A DNA stretch of 64,000 nucleotides from NCBI RefSeq assembly GCF_002079055.1, contig NC_047496.1, positions 372,001-436,000 on the forward strand. Direction: 5' to 3'. Under the pieces are notes generated by a model. It made no database searches and had not been told where the DNA came from. It worked only from the letters and a program-made list of their open reading frames with translations. This DNA comes from Saccharomyces paradoxus (lineage: Eukaryota > Ascomycota > Saccharomycetes > Saccharomycetales > Saccharomycetaceae). The position numbers were made by a program, and so were the translations under genes. Positions within the stretch are counted from its first letter, which is position 1. Each line of letters begins with the position of its first letter. This document shows positions 20,154-34,164 of this stretch, in pieces.

Positions 20154-21701
20154 ATGTCTACGTTCATAAGGGGTCCCATCTGCGGTACAGATAACTGCCC
20201 CTCGCGGCTTTGGCGTATCATCGATGGGAGAAGAACATGCCAATATGGCCATGTCATGGAAGGTGACGTAGAATTTAACGATGATGAAGACGATCTCAAC
20301 GGCCTTGGTGCAGGTGTTATCACAAGACGTCTAAATCTTACCACCAACGCCACTGGTAGTTTTCAATCTAGTCAACTCACCAACTCGCAACTGTTGCAAC
20401 AGCAGCAAAGGCAATCTCATAAAAAATTCAAGAAACTCATCGGTCACGACGCCAAATTATTATTTCTGAAATCCTTCCAGTTCATCTTGAAGAGGCAGAT
20501 CCGCTGGCTCATAGATGAAATGCGGTTCCCTGAGGAGTTCGAACATGTCGCCAAGATAATATGGCTCAAAATATTGAAGACGATCAACGATCAACCGCAA
20601 GAAGACCTAAGACTTCAATTACACATGACATCGACAATCTCCATTCTATATCTTGCATCCACTCATTTGTCGCTACCGGTCTACACTTGTGACTACATCA
20701 AATGGATATGTAGCGCCAAGATGCCGTATTTCCAGGCAAGTGAATTACTACCGAAATCATGGAGGACCCGGCTTCCAAATTACTATGTTTCCATATTAGA
20801 AGGTTCGATCTCTCCTTTTAATGGCCAACTGTACAACAAAATCGCTTTGACGTGTGGTATGATCCACTTCAAAGAATTCTTCAACTCCCAAATTGCGTGC
20901 CAGGGCCTATTACTAAAATTGGTGATGCAATGCACTCTACCTCCAGAATTTTACTTTTATACAAAACAAGTTATCGAATTTGAAGAGGCAGACATCCAGA
21001 ACCTAACACTATGGGAAAGAACTGATGAGCGCCACACAGGGCCAATAAGCAACCATGCTGAACTCAGAGTCCTCTCTTATTTCATGCTCACGATAAATTG
21101 GATGCTTTCTTTTGATAGAGACCGACAGTATCCATTGAAATGGATTCTTGCTCTCACGGAATCATTAACTCAGCGTACAACCACAAGTGAATCTATCGAC
21201 AGGAATATCGTTAAAGTGGTTTACCCAGATAAGCCGACTTCTAACGATTATTTCCAATGGTCTGAGGATGAAACCCTGGAGTTCTTGAACTGGATGGAAA
21301 AGCAATTTTTGCCCACACAAACAAAATCTTTGCATAATGAGGATGAATCGGTTGGGATGACCATTGATCAAAAAATTGCTCGAAGGAAACTGTACAAGAT
21401 CTTCCCCTTGGATCGTGACATTAGTAATGATAGTGAACTGAATGACTTGAAGCATCAATTGACATTTATTGAAGATTTGCAAGAAAGATACGCGAAGCAA
21501 ACGCCCTACTTTGACAACAACAATAAAACACTGGATTTCTCTACACGTCAAGATCCCCATCTACCGACCAGGAAGGAGGCTATCGGTAGACTTCTAACCC
21601 AAGTAGCATCGCGACTTTTAGTGGATTTTGCTATTTCTAAACAGCAGTTGAAAGACTGCATTTTCAGGATTAAAAACGCCTGTCTGCATAGGATGAATTG
21701 A
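20154..21701 (+). CDS. RRN7: RNA polymerase I core factor subunit Rrn7
   Basis: A TFIIB-like protein of 515 residues, one more than I recall for S. cerevisiae. With Rrn6 and Rrn11 it forms the core factor that recruits Pol I to the rDNA promoter. The N-terminal zinc ribbon is visible with ligands C10, C15, C29 and H33 (CGTDNCP, then CQYGH). The following region (~80-350) corresponds to the two cyclin folds, preceded by a Gln-rich linker with LLQQQQRQ. The ATG at 20154 is chosen because it places the zinc ribbon at the N-terminus; the frame is open further upstream, but it lies in simple-repeat DNA. Confidence 0.95.
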   Translation: MSTFIRGPICGTDNCPSRLWRIIDGRRTCQYGHVMEGDVEFNDDEDDLNGLGAGVITRRLNLTTNATGSFQSSQLTNSQLLQQQQRQSHKKFKKLIGHDAKLLFLKSFQFILKRQIRWLIDEMRFPEEFEHVAKIIWLKILKTINDQPQEDLRLQLHMTSTISILYLASTHLSLPVYTCDYIKWICSAKMPYFQASELLPKSWRTRLPNYYVSILEGSISPFNGQLYNKIALTCGMIHFKEFFNSQIACQGLLLKLVMQCTLPPEFYFYTKQVIEFEEADIQNLTLWERTDERHTGPISNHAELRVLSYFMLTINWMLSFDRDRQYPLKWILALTESLTQRTTTSESIDRNIVKVVYPDKPTSNDYFQWSEDETLEFLNWMEKQFLPTQTKSLHNEDESVGMTIDQKIARRKLYKIFPLDRDISNDSELNDLKHQLTFIEDLQERYAKQTPYFDNNNKTLDFSTRQDPHLPTRKEAIGRLLTQVASRLLVDFAISKQQLKDCIFRIKNACLHRMN

Positions 21702-22128
21702 CCCTTCTTTATTTTTTCACTGGACTGCTATTTCTATGCATACTACTTAAATAACATATACCAACCTGCATTTATCATAGATACATATCATCATGGAAAT
21801 ATATCCTTAGTTGTATTGTTTCAATAACTTTCACATTACTAGAACTTGTTTTTCTCTGTCAAATAAAGGGGATGGTTAATTGGGAAACTCATTCTCTAAA
21901 TACAATGACAATCTAACTTTTAAGAGTGCCACTATATTGTACATACGATTATCTATATTCTATGACCAGATCCAGTCACAAAATAGAATTAAAAAGAAAA
22001 GGAGATTGATGTTGCACTATACATTAAAAAAGCTGGAAGATGCCCGGTCCAACTGATTTCTTCAACTCCATTTCATGCGCTGATCTTGAAAAATCAAAGA
22101 AATCCTCATTATAGTTAAAATCGTTTCT
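21702..22128. other. Convergent 3' intergenic region RRN7-APS3
   Basis: A 427-bp AT-rich spacer between converging genes. It contains TA-rich stretches of the kind used as polyadenylation efficiency elements (for example ACATATACC, ACATATCATC). I see no gene or RNA in it. Confidence 0.5.
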
Positions 22129-22788
22129 TCACTGCCCGGTTGCCCATTGCGCAAATCCACCTTGAGCAAATGCTTGTAGTGCACTTCCAAATCCAGTAGA
22201 CGATAGTCTTCCTATTTTACTATCTGTGGATTCAGCAGCTTTGTTGAGTTCGTCAACGGAAGCAACTATTCTGTTTACGTTCGTTTCGATGACCATACCA
22301 CCCTGTACAATTTCTTCCAATACACTTTCTAAAGTTTGCCAGTTGAAAATCAAATCAAGTTCGTTAACTTCAGTAAAACAACGGTCCAGTGATTCCACAA
22401 AAGTTTGGATCAGATCTAATATGGCCAGTTCCGATTCTTGATCATCCACAATGAAAGTAAAATACAGTGTGGCGTAGTTTTTATAGATGATCTGAATATC
22501 TTCATTGTTTACTTCATCATTATTACTTTCATTACTTAACAAAAGTGATGGTGGTGTGACTAAAAAAGAACTTTGAAAATCGCTATTCCTCTGGGAAATC
22601 AATTCATATACTTGCTCTAATAGCAGTTTCTGTTTTGGAAGATCCACGGGCGTGTAGAATTTCACCAATCTTGGTTGACATTTCTTATTAACTATTATGT
22701 ATGATCAATTGTGTTAGTAATATGTAATCTTGGCAGAAAGGAAGGTTCTTGAGAAATCATACATACATATTAAAACTGCATGAATCAT
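22129..22788 (-). CDS. APS3: AP-3 adaptor sigma subunit Aps3 (spliced)
   Basis: The spliced product is 194 residues, the known Aps3 length. Exon 1 is 22767-22788 (22 nt, encoding MIHAVLI plus one base). The intron is 22692-22766 (75 nt) with GTATGT, a perfect TACTAAC branch site (22713-22719) and terminal TAG. Exon 2 is 22691-22129 and continues FNKKCQPRLVKFY. This is the small (sigma) chain of the AP-3 complex, which sorts alkaline phosphatase and Vam3 from Golgi to vacuole. Its longin-like fold includes YATLYFTFIVDDQESEL and the LDLIFNW segment. Without splicing, an ATG-less fragment would begin at VKFYTPVD. Confidence 0.95.
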
Positions 22789-22922
22789 CGTGTAACGTTG
22801 TTTATGCCGTGGCCTTTGTAGCTCAGATCTTGTATAGTTACACCAGGTATGATTTCAATCTAGTGGAACATTTAAAAAAAGTATCTACTACAGTATCAGG
22901 TAAGAAGCTTAAAAAATCAAAT

Positions 22923-22993
22923 TGCGCAAGCCCGGAATCGAACCGGGGGCCCAACGATGGCAACGTTGGATTTTACCACTAAACCACTTGCGC
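22923..22993 (-). tRNA. tG(GCC): tRNA-Gly (GCC)
   Basis: A 71-nt minus-strand gene from GCGCAAGTGG to GGGCTTGCGC plus discriminator A, with anticodon loop TTGCCAT and B-box GGTTCGATTCC. A T6 terminator follows. A solo delta with a target duplication lies about 160 bp upstream of its 5' end. Confidence 0.97.
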
Positions 22994-23151
22994 TAACTAA
23001 TTGATATGAGTATTTTATATTCGAGAAATATAAATATGTCAGTAATTACAAAGAAGTTATTTGTTTTATAGGAAAGAAAAAAATTTGTATGTGAATTCCC
23101 CTTTTATTACTTCATAAAGAATTGCTTTGAGGCCTTTCTCGTTGCCAAAAG

Positions 23152-23469
23152 TGTTGGAATGAAATTCTAATATCATCTATTTAAGATTATATTATAATAT
23201 GCGGTGCAAGAGGATGGCATAAAGATTGAGAAACAGTCATCCAATCTAATGGAAGCTGAAATGCAAGGATTGATAATGTAATAGGATAATGAATGACAAC
23301 GTATAAAAGGAAAGAAGATAAAGTAATAACACTATGTAGAACTATCGATTCCCTTTTGTGGATTCCTATATCCTCGAGGAGAACTTCTAGTATATTCTGT
23401 GTACCTAATATTATAGCCTTGAGTAACAATGGAATCCCAACAATTATCTAATTACCCAAATAATTCTCA
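23152..23469 (+). mobile_element. Solo delta LTR (Ty1/Ty2 family) with target-site duplication
   Basis: A 318-bp LTR from TGTTGGAATG to ATTCTCA, flanked by a perfect 5-bp duplication AAAAG (23147-23151 and 23470-23474). By eye it is very similar to the copy at 3570-3887, so both may derive from one recent family. The intact duplication points to a fairly young insertion. It lies upstream of tRNA-Gly, within the Ty1 targeting window. Only the LTR remains. Confidence 0.92.
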
Positions 23470-23907
23470 AAAAGATTTTGCAACACGCCGATTGGACATA
23501 CTAAGCATGACCAACATAATAGTGGTGAGATCATTTACTATACTTTTAATGGAACGGAACATATCCTTACATATGTAAATGTCAAGTTAATCGTTCGAGT
23601 AACAATTCTTTAATTTTACTGCGCCTATATATCACGTGGCCACATATCATTATCCATTTATTATTGTAATCTTACTGTTAATATTATATATCGCACTATG
23701 ATGGCTTAAATCCGATGCTCCCCATACAGGACCGTACAACAGCTTAAAATCCCGGGGTGTAGATAGTCCTTTCTTCACAAACCGTGAATGACAGTAACTG
23801 AGGCCTGGAAGTGACGTTCTTGTGTTTATATATTCCATGAAAAATATCTAAAACTTATATGCAGATATATATAGTTGATAACAAGAGAGATGCAAGTTTA
23901 GCCCTTT
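23470..23907. other. Intergenic region 3' of PET130
   Basis: A 438-bp AT-rich stretch between the solo LTR and the PET130 stop codon. A CACGTGG sequence occurs near 23634. A patch at 23745-23760 is locally GC-rich (AAAATCCCGGGG). Short open frames here have no recognisable homology. No gene is supported. Confidence 0.4.
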
Positions 23908-24951
23908 TTAGCCTTTTAATTGTTCTCTTCTTAGTTCAAATGGAAACTTGCTGATCTCGAGTATTTTGTTAACTGTTTGCACGTTTATACTGTCATTGAA
24001 CGTTTCTACCCAAGTTTTGCCTTTCGCACCTTTTTTTGGGATTAAGAACTTATCCCAATCCAAGTTGGCAACCTTTTGAACGCTCCTATTGACTTCGTCA
24101 TTAAATTCACTTAGCATATCTTTATCAGGAAATATGCTCACGATGTATAAATAGTAGCCGTCCTTTGCTGTTCCGACAGTGCTTCTACCAGAGTTGTCTA
24201 AAAAACTTTTCTTTGGTGTGTCTTTTATGCTAGTAGGATTGATATTTGAAGGTTTATTACGATTACTGTATTCCCAAATGGCCTTATCACCATTTAGTCT
24301 ACACCACTCCTTGATAAACGTTGTTTTAACTTTTGATTTCAAATCTCGTCTCAAATATGCAAATTCAGAGGGTATGTTGTTTCTGTATTTAGATGTAAGC
24401 CGCGTCATCACTGTATGAATTTTGCTTAGTTCGACTTCATCAGCTTTTGATATCCTAGATTCATTGAAATATTTTTGGTCTTTGTTGAAAACCTTTCCAT
24501 TTAAATAGAACTTCTTATTAGATTTAACTGTTATTGCAGGTTTACTTTTCCTGAAACAAGACATGAAATGGTCCTCAGGGAAGTAATGGAGTTGAAAAAA
24601 TCTACTATTGTATACCAATGAATGAGGACAAAATTTTTTTCCAATTGTCACATATGCTTGGATGGGAGAAATTACTCCTCGAAGTTTGCTAGCAACAAAT
24701 TGTACTGGATCCCAGTTTATTTCTTCTTTTTTTTGTAAATCAGTAAGTGTACTTAGTACAGTATTCCCAACATGTAAGCCCATTGCTGAATTAATTGAAT
24801 CGCTTCTTTGAAGGTCACAAAGAGAAAGAGGCTTGGTATCTTTAGTCACTATAAATTTTGAAAAGGGATCACTACTATGCATAGTGGTTGATTGCCGAAC
24901 CACCAGTTGGTTTTTGAGTTTTTTCGATAGGAGTGTGAAGAAAACCCTCAT
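23908..24951 (-). CDS. PET130: Pet130, mitochondrial respiration protein
   Basis: A 347-residue protein, the length known for Pet130 (YJL023C). It is required for respiratory growth and its molecular role is undefined. The N-terminus MRVFFTLLSKKLKNQLVVRQS is basic and Ser/Leu-rich with no acidic residues, which is typical of a mitochondrial targeting presequence. The body is Lys-rich and soluble with no membrane segment or catalytic motif I recognise. Mitochondrial ribosome or translation association is plausible but not shown by sequence. Its start faces the 3' end of BBC1 across 546 bp. Confidence 0.9.
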   Translation of the reverse strand: MRVFFTLLSKKLKNQLVVRQSTTMHSSDPFSKFIVTKDTKPLSLCDLQRSDSINSAMGLHVGNTVLSTLTDLQKKEEINWDPVQFVASKLRGVISPIQAYVTIGKKFCPHSLVYNSRFFQLHYFPEDHFMSCFRKSKPAITVKSNKKFYLNGKVFNKDQKYFNESRISKADEVELSKIHTVMTRLTSKYRNNIPSEFAYLRRDLKSKVKTTFIKEWCRLNGDKAIWEYSNRNKPSNINPTSIKDTPKKSFLDNSGRSTVGTAKDGYYLYIVSIFPDKDMLSEFNDEVNRSVQKVANLDWDKFLIPKKGAKGKTWVETFNDSINVQTVNKILEISKFPFELRREQLKG

Positions 24952-25497
24952 GGTTTGATTTTTCTACCGACCTTTTTATCCTTTCCTTTCTTCACCTGTC
25001 ATCGCGTTTCTATGTTTTTAGTGTTTCTCCTTCGTAAGTTTTCTTTTTTTATAATTGAAATAGTATTGGCAGTTGATAATCAAGGTGAGATTAAAGATTA
25101 AACGAAAATCAACCTAGGGTGCTGATATGAATGAATTCTGTAAGACAATACACGAAAGCACCATCACGGTGTGATGAAGAAAAGAAATCTAGACTTCAAA
25201 CGCAAACCCTTTGACGCAATTGTCTCAAAATTACAGGTGCTGAACAAGAATGGTAGGCATACAAAAGGGTACAAATTGCTATACTATTGAGCGGCGGTAC
25301 AATTTGTGTATCATGCTTTTCGTTTTGAACCGTTCAAATAAAACATAATACAAAAACAATTCGATAATCTTCACATAGTTTCTTCTGTAGAAAGTTATAA
25401 AAATATACAGTTAGATCATAACAATAAGAAAATACAGAGAAAGAAAATAGTAAAATTGAAAGCATTCATAATTTCTCTTCAAAAGTATTGAGTAAAA
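24952..25497. other. Intergenic region between PET130 start and BBC1 stop
   Basis: A 546-bp spacer holding the PET130 promoter and BBC1 3' flank. It is AT-rich, with a T-run (TTTCTTTTTTT) near 25040. No gene, RNA or clear factor site was recognised. Confidence 0.4.
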
Positions 25498-29510
<4,013 letters not shown>

Positions 29511-31561
29511 ATGAATAACACAAATGAGTATAGGCGGGAAGACGCAGAAGCGGCTAATGAACGATTGCTTTACAACAAGACTGTAAAGTCCGCGTACGCA
29601 GATGTGCTGAAGGACAAGATGAATAGAGAGCAGGAGATTAGTCTACGGGCTATCAGAAAAGGGATATCTACCGATGGCGGTGAGACCGACAACTATGACC
29701 TGGATAAAGAGAACGATTCCACGTACGAAATGTTCAAAAAAAATCTTGATGTCCCGATAGATCAACATGAGGATGAGGACGATGATTATCTGTACATTGA
29801 TGACAATGGAGGGGAAACCGACGGATATAGCGACGAGGACTACACAGATGAGGCAGACAAGAGTTTTATAGAAGACAGCGATTCCAACAGCTACGATATG
29901 GAGAGCGATTCTGGCTTTGGAGAAAACTGGGAGAGTTCCGATGAAGCTAGGAAGTTGCCTTGGCGGACGTACATTCTTTATGGAAGTCTTTTCTTCGTTT
30001 TTTATTTTTTTGGATCTTTTTTGATGACAACCGTGAAAAATAATGATTTGGACAGCCATTCATCCGGCGCTACATCATCCCCAGGTAAATCATTCACCAA
30101 CTTACAAAAACAGGTGAATCATTTATATAGTGAATTGAGTAAGCGGGACGAAAGGCATAGTTTAGAATTGGATAAAACCGTAAAAGTTATTATCTCACAA
30201 TTCGAGAAGAACATTAAAAGATTATTACCTTCGAATTTGGTTAATTTTGAAAATGACATTAATTCACTGACAAAACAAGTTGAGACAATTTCAACTTCCA
30301 TGAGTGAGTTGCAGAAACGAAGTCACAGGTTTACTGTCGAAAATGTTACTCAATGGCAAGACCAACTGGTAAAACAGTTGGACACGCATCTCCCTCAAGA
30401 AATACCCGTGGTAATTAACAATTCCTCGTCGCTTTTAATAATCCCTGAATTGCACAATTATTTGACCGCTTTGATTTCAGAAGTTATTGAGTCTCCAGGG
30501 ATCGTTACCGCTGGCGGCTCTGAAAATCACTGGGAGTATGATTTGAACCATTATGTGAAGGAAGTTCTTTCGAATGAATTACAATATATCGATAAGGATT
30601 ATTTCATTCAAGAAATGAACAGGAGGCTGCAATCCAACAAACAGGAGATTTGGGAAGAGATCACGAATAGGTTAGAGTCAGAGCAGCAACAGCAGCAGAA
30701 ACAGGTTCATCAGGACTATTCTAATGCGCCGCAGCAGTATTCGAGCATATTAATGAAAAGATTGATCCATCAAATTTACAATTCTAATCAACACCAATGG
30801 GAGGATGATTTAGATTTTGCTACTTATGTTCAAGGAACAAAGCTATTGAACCATTTAACTTCAACTACCTGGAAACAAGGCAGTGGGGTGCAACCGATAG
30901 AATTACTGACCGATTCTAAGCAAAGCTCCTCAACATACTGGCAATGCGAGAACGAACCTGGGTGTTCATGGGCCATAAGGTTTAAAACTCCTCTATATCT
31001 AACCAAAATTTCATACATGCATGGCCGTTTTACTAACAACCTACATATAATGAACTCAGCACCAAGGCTGCTCTCATTGTACGTAAAACTATCACAGACT
31101 AAAGAGACTAAGGCATTGCAGACATTGGCAAACCAATACGGTTTCGGACAGCCCCACAAGAGAGACCGAAATTACATCAAGATTGCAAAATTTGAGTACA
31201 GGCTGACAGATTCTAGGATACGTCAACAAATACCTTTGCCACCATGGTTTATTCAGTTAAAACCTCTCGTACGCTCGATTGTCTTCCAGGTGGACGAGAA
31301 CTACGGGAATAGAAAGTTCACATCTCTGAGAAAATTTATCATTAATGGTGTGACACCGCAGGATTTGCAAATAATTGAAAACAACGAATTTCCTGTTTTA
31401 CTGGGGGACATTCCAGAATATGGTGTCTCTCAGAACACCAACGAAGGCAAAAGGAAAGTCTTACTATCAACGCCTCCTTACGCTTCTCCATCTACCATTA
31501 GCACCAAGTTCCATCCCGCTTCAAACGTCCCATCCTTTGGCCAAGATGAGCTAGATCAATA
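29511..31561 (+). CDS. MPS3: SUN-domain nuclear envelope protein Mps3
   Basis: A 683-residue protein of the expected size (682 recalled). It resides at the inner nuclear membrane and spindle pole body half-bridge, where it acts in pole body duplication, telomere tethering and meiotic bouquet formation. The N-terminus is acidic, one membrane helix spans about 152-175 ([18 protein letters not shown]), coiled-coil follows, then a Gln-rich run (EQQQQQK-like) near 410, and a C-terminal SUN domain (~435-620) containing [18 protein letters not shown]. The ATG at 29511 is used because the upstream in-frame extension to 29439 begins with GTG. Confidence 0.96.
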
Positions 31562-32196
31562 AACGACAATGAAAAATATACGTTCTAACCCCCTCGCCCC
31601 CAGAAAATCGCGCAGATTGACGGTACTCCCTTTAAATCGTAGGGTCAGTCACTTACTCACTACTCGCTTCGGTACTGGCGTCATTCTTAATCCCACCGTT
31701 TACACACAGCCACATGGTATTCGACCGCTTTTCCCTTGCGTGGACTCAGGTCCTGAGATCAACAGTCCATGGAAACTTTCTCGTGCTATTTAAGGCTGCA
31801 GTCGTTTGGAAATCGGAATATTTTTTTCGTGCAGTTTGCGGGAAATTTTCCCTGCTTGAGGTGCTGAAAATCAGAAACATCTGCAAAAAAAAGGTAAAAA
31901 AGGGAAATTTTAAAACATAGCATAAAGCACTTGGTTTTGTTTCAATACTCAGCCCTTTTCATTCATTTCTATAACAAATTTTTTTGCTCTCGTTTCCATT
32001 TTTTTCGTTTACTTATTATCAACGTACATCTTTTTAGTTTCAAATAACATAGCAAGAAGGTTTAATTGAGCATCTATATTCTTGGCATATTTATCATTTT
32101 CTGGTCCTTTACTAGTATACCAGAACGTAATTTTAACGCATTTAGATTCTTTTTTACATCACAATTTTATTACAGGCAACACAATAAAGAAATACA
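31562..32196. other. Intergenic region upstream of TPH3
   Basis: A 635-bp spacer. Short plus-strand open frames at 31569-31793 and 31714-31920 are not conserved domains and look incidental. T-rich tracts at 31978-32020 and 32140-32160 lie near the presumed TPH3 start region. No RNA gene was seen. Confidence 0.4.
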
Positions 32197-33882
32197 ATGG
32201 GCTTCCTAGACTCGCTAAAAAAACCTGTTAATATCAAGAGTTCGCTCCCCAAATTTTCCCGCAGTGCTACCAGCGTCAATTTAAGCAGTCATCCAGTAAG
32301 TTCACGGTCTTTCCTAGATTTACCACCAGAGCTTTTCAGCATCGCCAAACCTATATTCAAGCTTCTGCAAGCACACGCAAATAAGATTTACTTTCAATCT
32401 TCCGACGCAGAAGCTGTATGGAATGTTAAGAATTCTTCTGGTCATGTTTTTGAAGCAGAATCAATTTCCTTGGTCGGTTCCCATATAATTGTTACAGAAT
32501 CCTCTGTACGAGTCGCAGACGTGGCCATCATAGATTCTCCGTCTAGCATAAATCAATGTGAGATTTCAAGCGTTGGAGAATTCCTGCAGTTTAATAATGG
32601 CCAGCTATCTATTACATGTAGCGATTTTGGCTTACTGGAGAGGTTCAAAAGGTTGTGTATGATTTCGATTTTTGAGTTCATTTCCATATATAAGGCCTTA
32701 ACAGGTACAGTGATTTCTTCTTATGGCCTGAGAATGTCTGATATGCATATTATTTTGAACTCGCCATTTAATTTTAAGGATTGGTGTGAGGTTTACCTTG
32801 ATGGTCAAGGTTGGGTGAAAGTTTGGTGTCATATTGATAAAGTGTCTAAAACTAATAATTCTAAAACTAATGGTGACTATGATGCCAAAGGAAAATACCA
32901 AATCCGGTTTTATAGAGATGACAAGTCCACATCTAGCAAGAACTGCGTTTTTTTCATTCCCGACAATGAGTACGTTCAAGATATCTTTTTCTATAACATC
33001 GACGCAGCTGAACCTTCCAAGAATATGAACGAATTTTTTCAAGGATTGCAAATGATAAAACTTGTTGGTAATGTACGCTTTTGCAGTGATACGGATTTTA
33101 ATGATGTAATGGACAATGGATCAATCTATAGTAGTGCAAACAACGGAAGTGGTGATAGCAGCTCGGCGGCATTAAATAATGAAAGTCCAAACACTACACC
33201 AAAGAGCAGAACTTTCTTTTCACCGAAAGGCCACAGAAGAAACAGTTCTCATGTGAGTTCGTTGACTTCAAGATCAACAAAGAAGCCCATAACTAACTTT
33301 ACTACACGTACAAACGGACTTTTGATTAGGCCATTGCCTCATCATGGTGTGCATCACTTGGAAGCAATGATTAGGTTTATCATTCCTTTAATGGATTGTG
33401 CCAGACTTTATGGGCGCCCAGTTCAATTCAAGACAGAAAGAACGGATATAAATTCATTAATGTTTGGATTACCTAAATTGCCCTCAGTGGATTATTTTGC
33501 TCAAGAGGAGATTGCCCATTTGATGACTCAAGAATTTAATCCTTTGAAAGAAAAAGATACCGACGATACGATGGCTTTAACTATGTCAAGATTTTCTAGC
33601 TATTTGCAAGAAAGAATGATGAAAATCTCTAAGAGAAATACGGAACTGAATTTCAGGACTTTCAGTGATGTAATGGGCGTATATAGTAATACCAGGGACC
33701 AATCTAAACTCGGTTGCATGGGTGATAAGGATAATTCTGTGAAGGAATTTTCGTTGAGCGATAAAAGCAACGTTAGTTCTGATACGACAAATATGATGAA
33801 TCAATTGCAGGTAAACGCCCGTGAATACAAAAACTCTATGTGCGAACGTCCTATCGTCGCAAGTACTTCACCTTTGGCCTAG
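32197..33882 (+). CDS. TPH3: PH-domain protein Tph3
   Basis: A 561-residue protein matching the length of YJL016W/Tph3, a tandem pleckstrin-homology protein found with lipid- and growth-signalling factors. Its molecular role is not settled. The central section (~190-290) with DWCEVYLDGQGWVKVWCHID and RFYRDDKSTSSKNCVFFIPD has the beta-strand pattern of a PH domain. A Ser/Asn-rich linker (~310-385) is probably phosphorylated and disordered. The C-terminal part is Ser-rich with no membrane segment. The start ATG at 32197 follows an AATACA context. Confidence 0.88.
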   Translation: MGFLDSLKKPVNIKSSLPKFSRSATSVNLSSHPVSSRSFLDLPPELFSIAKPIFKLLQAHANKIYFQSSDAEAVWNVKNSSGHVFEAESISLVGSHIIVTESSVRVADVAIIDSPSSINQCEISSVGEFLQFNNGQLSITCSDFGLLERFKRLCMISIFEFISIYKALTGTVISSYGLRMSDMHIILNSPFNFKDWCEVYLDGQGWVKVWCHIDKVSKTNNSKTNGDYDAKGKYQIRFYRDDKSTSSKNCVFFIPDNEYVQDIFFYNIDAAEPSKNMNEFFQGLQMIKLVGNVRFCSDTDFNDVMDNGSIYSSANNGSGDSSSAALNNESPNTTPKSRTFFSPKGHRRNSSHVSSLTSRSTKKPITNFTTRTNGLLIRPLPHHGVHHLEAMIRFIIPLMDCARLYGRPVQFKTERTDINSLMFGLPKLPSVDYFAQEEIAHLMTQEFNPLKEKDTDDTMALTMSRFSSYLQERMMKISKRNTELNFRTFSDVMGVYSNTRDQSKLGCMGDKDNSVKEFSLSDKSNVSSDTTNMMNQLQVNAREYKNSMCERPIVASTSPLA

Positions 33883-34164
33883 CCCTTCGCATATATAACC
33901 ACAGCCCAGAAACTTACGTACGCTATGTATATCTTTGTAGCACAGTACCCGTATTGTGGAATATATTCTGATATAATCAATCCTTGTGATATATGTGACC
34001 ATCCTAATGCCGATCTTTTTCGTTTAACATGACGCATGGTGCGAAGAAAAAAAAATAGCAAATCGCCACTCAATGAAGTGAGCAGAGCATTATATTAAAA
34101 AGCATCGAGGATATCGAGTAATCATACGTCGAAAATCTCACATAAAATAGTGATATAAGCCACA

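Noticed and set aside
24952-25497. A gene corresponding to S. cerevisiae YJL022W
   Set aside because: That ORF overlaps PET130 and is considered dubious; I see no supported frame in this interval.
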